Position numbers and translations under genes: made by a program. From positions 17,116,001 to 17,180,000 of the forward strand of contig CAMQGK010000299.1 of the NCBI GenBank assembly GCA_947000775.1: a stretch of 64,000 bases of DNA, read 5' to 3'. Shown here piece after piece: positions 60,909-64,000 of this stretch; position 1 is the first letter of the stretch, and each line of letters starts with the position of its first letter. The notes under the pieces were generated by a model. The model did not search any database, was not told the DNA's origin, and was given only the letters and a program-made list of their open reading frames with translations. Source of the DNA: Pterois miles. Its lineage: Eukaryota > Chordata > Actinopteri > Perciformes > Scorpaenidae.

Positions 60909-61996
60909 CGGATACACGAGCCACAAATAGCAACTCCTGGCGAGCCGAGTATCCCTTCGCCGCGGCGGGGCCACATCAAACCACATCACGCCCTTCACAT
61001 TTCACATCCCTCCGCAGCAACAGATAGATCTCATTAAGGAATGAGAGAGCCCTCCTTTGTCATAATCCATAATACTGGTTTTATTGTTCATATTTATTTG
61101 TTACAGAATGGTCATTTTAGGTTAAAGGAAGTGAAAAAATATGTAAAATGATTCAATAATGCCTTAACATAACATATGGAGCTACAATTTTGATAACAGA
61201 TTCATCTTTTAAGTGATTTATTAAGCAAAAACACCAAACAAGATGATGGTTTTCTTTCTTTTCACTGGTTTATTTAGTTGGAATATTAATACCTTCTGGA
61301 TTTTGACAGCTGGTTGGACAAAATATCAATTTGAAGATGTCACCTTTTGTCCCTGAGAAACTGTGATGAGCATTTTTTATTTATTAATGTAATTTAATTA
61401 ATTAATTTAATAAACAAACAAACAAAACCATGTGTTTATATTGCCTGATTGATTTTTTATTTTTAAATGGGAAATGTCCAAAACCAAATGTCCTATATGA
61501 GATCACATGTGAAATACTGTTTCACACTTTCTTACTTTATTTTTCCCATATAAACAGGACAAAATCTCACATTAAATGTTGTTTATAAACTGACAGTGTA
61601 TGTAAACAATCAGCACTTAAGCAGCAGTTTTTCTTTTATTGTATACTTATTTGGATCAATATTAGCGGTTACCAGAGCAACAGCTACTTGTAAAAGAGTG
61701 ATTTTCCCTGTACAGACTGTATCAGTTGGATAAAACTGAAATTGCCTGAAAGATAAACCTAAATTTATGGAGCAGAGTTTTGTTTTTCTTTTCTTTCAAC
61801 ACTGCAAATCATCTTGTGACCCCTTGGGTTGGTTGGGAGTCCACATTACGATCTATGCAGAACTGCAACTATATTGATTTAATGAAAATTTTAAAGCAAA
61901 AAATATGTTTCAGACTCTAAAATGTGACAATTTGTTGCTTTTCTCTGTCATGTATGACCGCAGACTGAATGTTTGTTGGGTTTTGATCTAAATAGT

Positions 61997-62345
61997 AGGG
62001 CTGTCAAAGTAACCACAAAAACACATTTCTCCAACGGAAAAACTGGCATGTCCACATTCAAAGGGGTCCCTTGACCTCTGACCTCCAAATATGTGAATGT
62101 AAATGGTTCTCTGGGTCCCCCCCAGTCTCCCCTTTACAGACATGCCCACTTTATGATAGTCCCAGTCAGTTTGAGGCAAGTCATTGTCAAGTCAGCACTC
62201 TGACTACCTGCCTGTTCTGCTGCAGTTTGCCATGTTATGATTTGAGCATATTTCTTATGCTGAATGCAGTACCTGTGAGGGTTTCTGTACAATATCTGTC
62301 ATTGTTTTGTGTTGTTAATTGATTTACAGTAATAAATGCCTTTAA
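61997..62345 (+). repeat. dispersed repeat family D
   Basis: It begins tagggctgtcaaagtaacc, contains cccttgacctctgacctcc, catgcccactttatga and gcagtacctgtgagggtttc, and ends ttacagtaataaatgcc. A widespread fish repeat; class uncertain. Confidence 0.6.
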
Positions 62346-63585
62346 TCTAATAAAAAATGATGCAAATTTCTGGGTCGAATCAGTCCCCTCACAACAAGAG
62401 TACAAGTACTATATTTTTATTTTTAGCCCAGTAACAAGATGGCATTACATCCAATAAATATTTCAGGCTCAACAACACAGTAGAAGCCCAAGTGATCACT
62501 CAGCGTAATGAGTAAACCTCAAAAAAACCTCCTTAAGGATGATGTGAAATTAGACTGGATTTGAAGAGTACATTACACTTTCATCTTTGGAGGACTAATC
62601 CTAAGATATCCACGCATAAACACACGCCTCTCGTCTGTGGCGTGTTGAAACCGTCCTCTACTCCATGTGGAACGATAACCCTCCCTGACATCATGAAAGG
62701 TTAATTAGACATGAACTTTCCATCATAGATACTGATAGCTCATCATAATCCATGTATTCACACACATACTGCATGTAGTTTCCACACAAACACACACACA
62801 CAACAGGATGCAGTCACTTCAGGACGGCTATCCTGACCTAACTCTGCTGGGTGTATGCAAATTTCCCTGTCGATGGCACCTTGGCAGGCTCTCATGGCAA
62901 CACATCAAGTAGCCGTGTGGGAGGAAGAGGAAGAGGAGGGAGAGGGATGGAGGGAAGAGTTGGTTAAAAAAAAAAAAAAAAAAATGAAAAATGGAGGCAT
63001 GAAAGGAGACGGAAGCACCGGTGATGAAAGAGAGGAAAATGGAGGTGAAAAGGTGATGAAGGCGGAAAAAAAGCTGCTAATGAACAACACTTTTGGGTTT
63101 CCAGGTGTCAGCCAATATCTTTTTTCTCCATTTATTATAAACAATCTTATTATTCTGTATTAGATCATTTCGCTTTATCTATGGATTGTGAGCATATGCA
63201 GGAGTACAGGTTGGCCAATTAATCACGCCAATTTTTTGACATTTTTTCATAATCAGCATCGGCCAATGACTGAGCATATTAAGCTGATTAGCAAGCAGGC
63301 AAATCTGCGGCCAGCCCAGTGTCGTTGCTGTAGAACAGATGTGGCTCCATCCCTTGTGTCAATCAAACTGCCTTTCTACCAGCAGACCTCAGTAGATGAA
63401 GCCCAGTGGGCTAACTTCTGTAAGAGTGCGTGAGAAGAACAACGTCCTAACTGGGAGAAACCGTTCAGACACAAAATGCAGATTGGAGAGACGGACCAAA
63501 AGTGTTGTTCAATAAATGTTTACTTAAGTTAAAAAAAAAAATTCTGTCACTGTTATTATTAAGCTGGAAAACACACACAACATGT
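62346..63585. other. spacer with purine-rich tract
   Basis: A purine-rich block (62925-63075, gga/gaa words and poly(A) at 62966-62984), otherwise nothing recognised. Confidence 0.45.
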
Positions 63586-63589
63586 CACA

Positions 63590-63757
63590 ACACCTTCGCT
63601 CATTTTTTTCTGCTTCCAACACGTCAACTTCAAGGACAAAATGTTCACTTGCTGCCTGATATAGCCAACCTACTGTCAGGTACCACTGTAACAAGGTAAT
63701 CAATGTTATTCACTTCACCTATCAGTGGTCATAATGTTATGACTGATCGGTGTAGCT
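63590..63757 (-). mobile_element. Tc1-like end, minus strand
   Basis: The complement of 63590-63757 begins with the same terminus as 13047 (caccgatcagtcataacatt, atgaccactgataggtgaag) and continues ttgttacagtggtacctgac to gttggaagcagaaaaa. Only the terminal repeat and leader remain. Confidence 0.82.
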
Positions 63758-63966
63758 CACCACTGCAGAGCGACCAGCAACAGGCGCACACTGAGAAACA
63801 GTTGTTTTAAACTGCAGGTCATGCAGCGATTTTCAAATAATTGAATAATTCCCGGTGATTTTTGAATAGTATTTTTGCTTGGAATGCACATCCCTAGTTT
63901 GCACATATTTGTGCAATGAAACCAATACTTTTATTGTACGTGTGTGCTGTTTTTGTGCTGATTTTA

Positions 63967-63968
<2 letters not shown>

Positions 63969-64000
<32 letters not shown>
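63969..64000 (+). repeat. (GT)n microsatellite, cut by window edge
   Basis: A GT run of at least 32 bp continuing past the window. Confidence 0.93.

Overview
The window is vertebrate nuclear DNA, most likely from a ray-finned (perciform-like) fish. The signs are short protein-coding exons with GT/AG splice sites in AT-rich introns, very many long (CA)n/(GT)n and (GA)n microsatellites, tRNA-derived SINEs, L2-type LINE 3' ends, Tc1/mariner remnants and hAT-like MITEs. There are no bacterial or organellar features.

The only gene I can support is the 5' part of ank3 (ankyrin-G), on the minus strand. Seven coding exons are visible. The canonical first exon (47450-47566) begins MAHAASQLKK, as in mammalian ANK3. 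A probable alternative first exon (21697-21732) encodes MAVEEAADYLAE. Five shared exons follow, at 14872-14973, 13991-14089, 10886-10984, 8005-8103 and 3738-3923, encoding roughly the first six ankyrin repeats. All junctions are phase 0, so either first exon joins exon 2 in frame: 234 codons with exon 1a and 207 with exon 1b before the gene leaves the window at its left edge. The wording of exon 6 (DQVVSLLLEND, DDTKAAALLLQ, NADVESK) and the MAHAASQ start identify ank3 rather than ank1 or ank2. I cannot tell ank3a from ank3b.

Layout: 1-3737 is intron 6 (partial); 3738-14973 holds exons 6 to 2; 14974-21696 is the intron between 1b and 2; 21733-22080 is a purine-rich leader or promoter candidate for 1b; 22081-47449 is the rest of the long first intron; 47567 to about 48500 is the presumed leader of exon 1a; the remainder to 64000 is upstream DNA in which I recognise no gene.

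The rest is mostly repeats. The most distinctive is a non-autonomous, hAT-like element family that carries an internal 55-bp tandem repeat. It has arrays at about 6.1, 16.6 and 59.5 kb and array-less relatives at 49.8 and 57.5 kb. Other repeats include a hAT MITE with a perfect 8-bp target duplication (188-356), two or three SINE families, five L2-like 3' ends, two Tc1 ends of one family and one of another, and a 1.3-kb array of about 21-bp units with a 63-bp higher-order period. The most biologically interesting feature is exon 3 of ank3. Its 3' splice site follows about 186 nt of (CT)n with no adenosine, so the branch point must be unusually distant, and its 5' splice site is a weak GTGTGT close to another microsatellite. 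I found no new multi-gene system.
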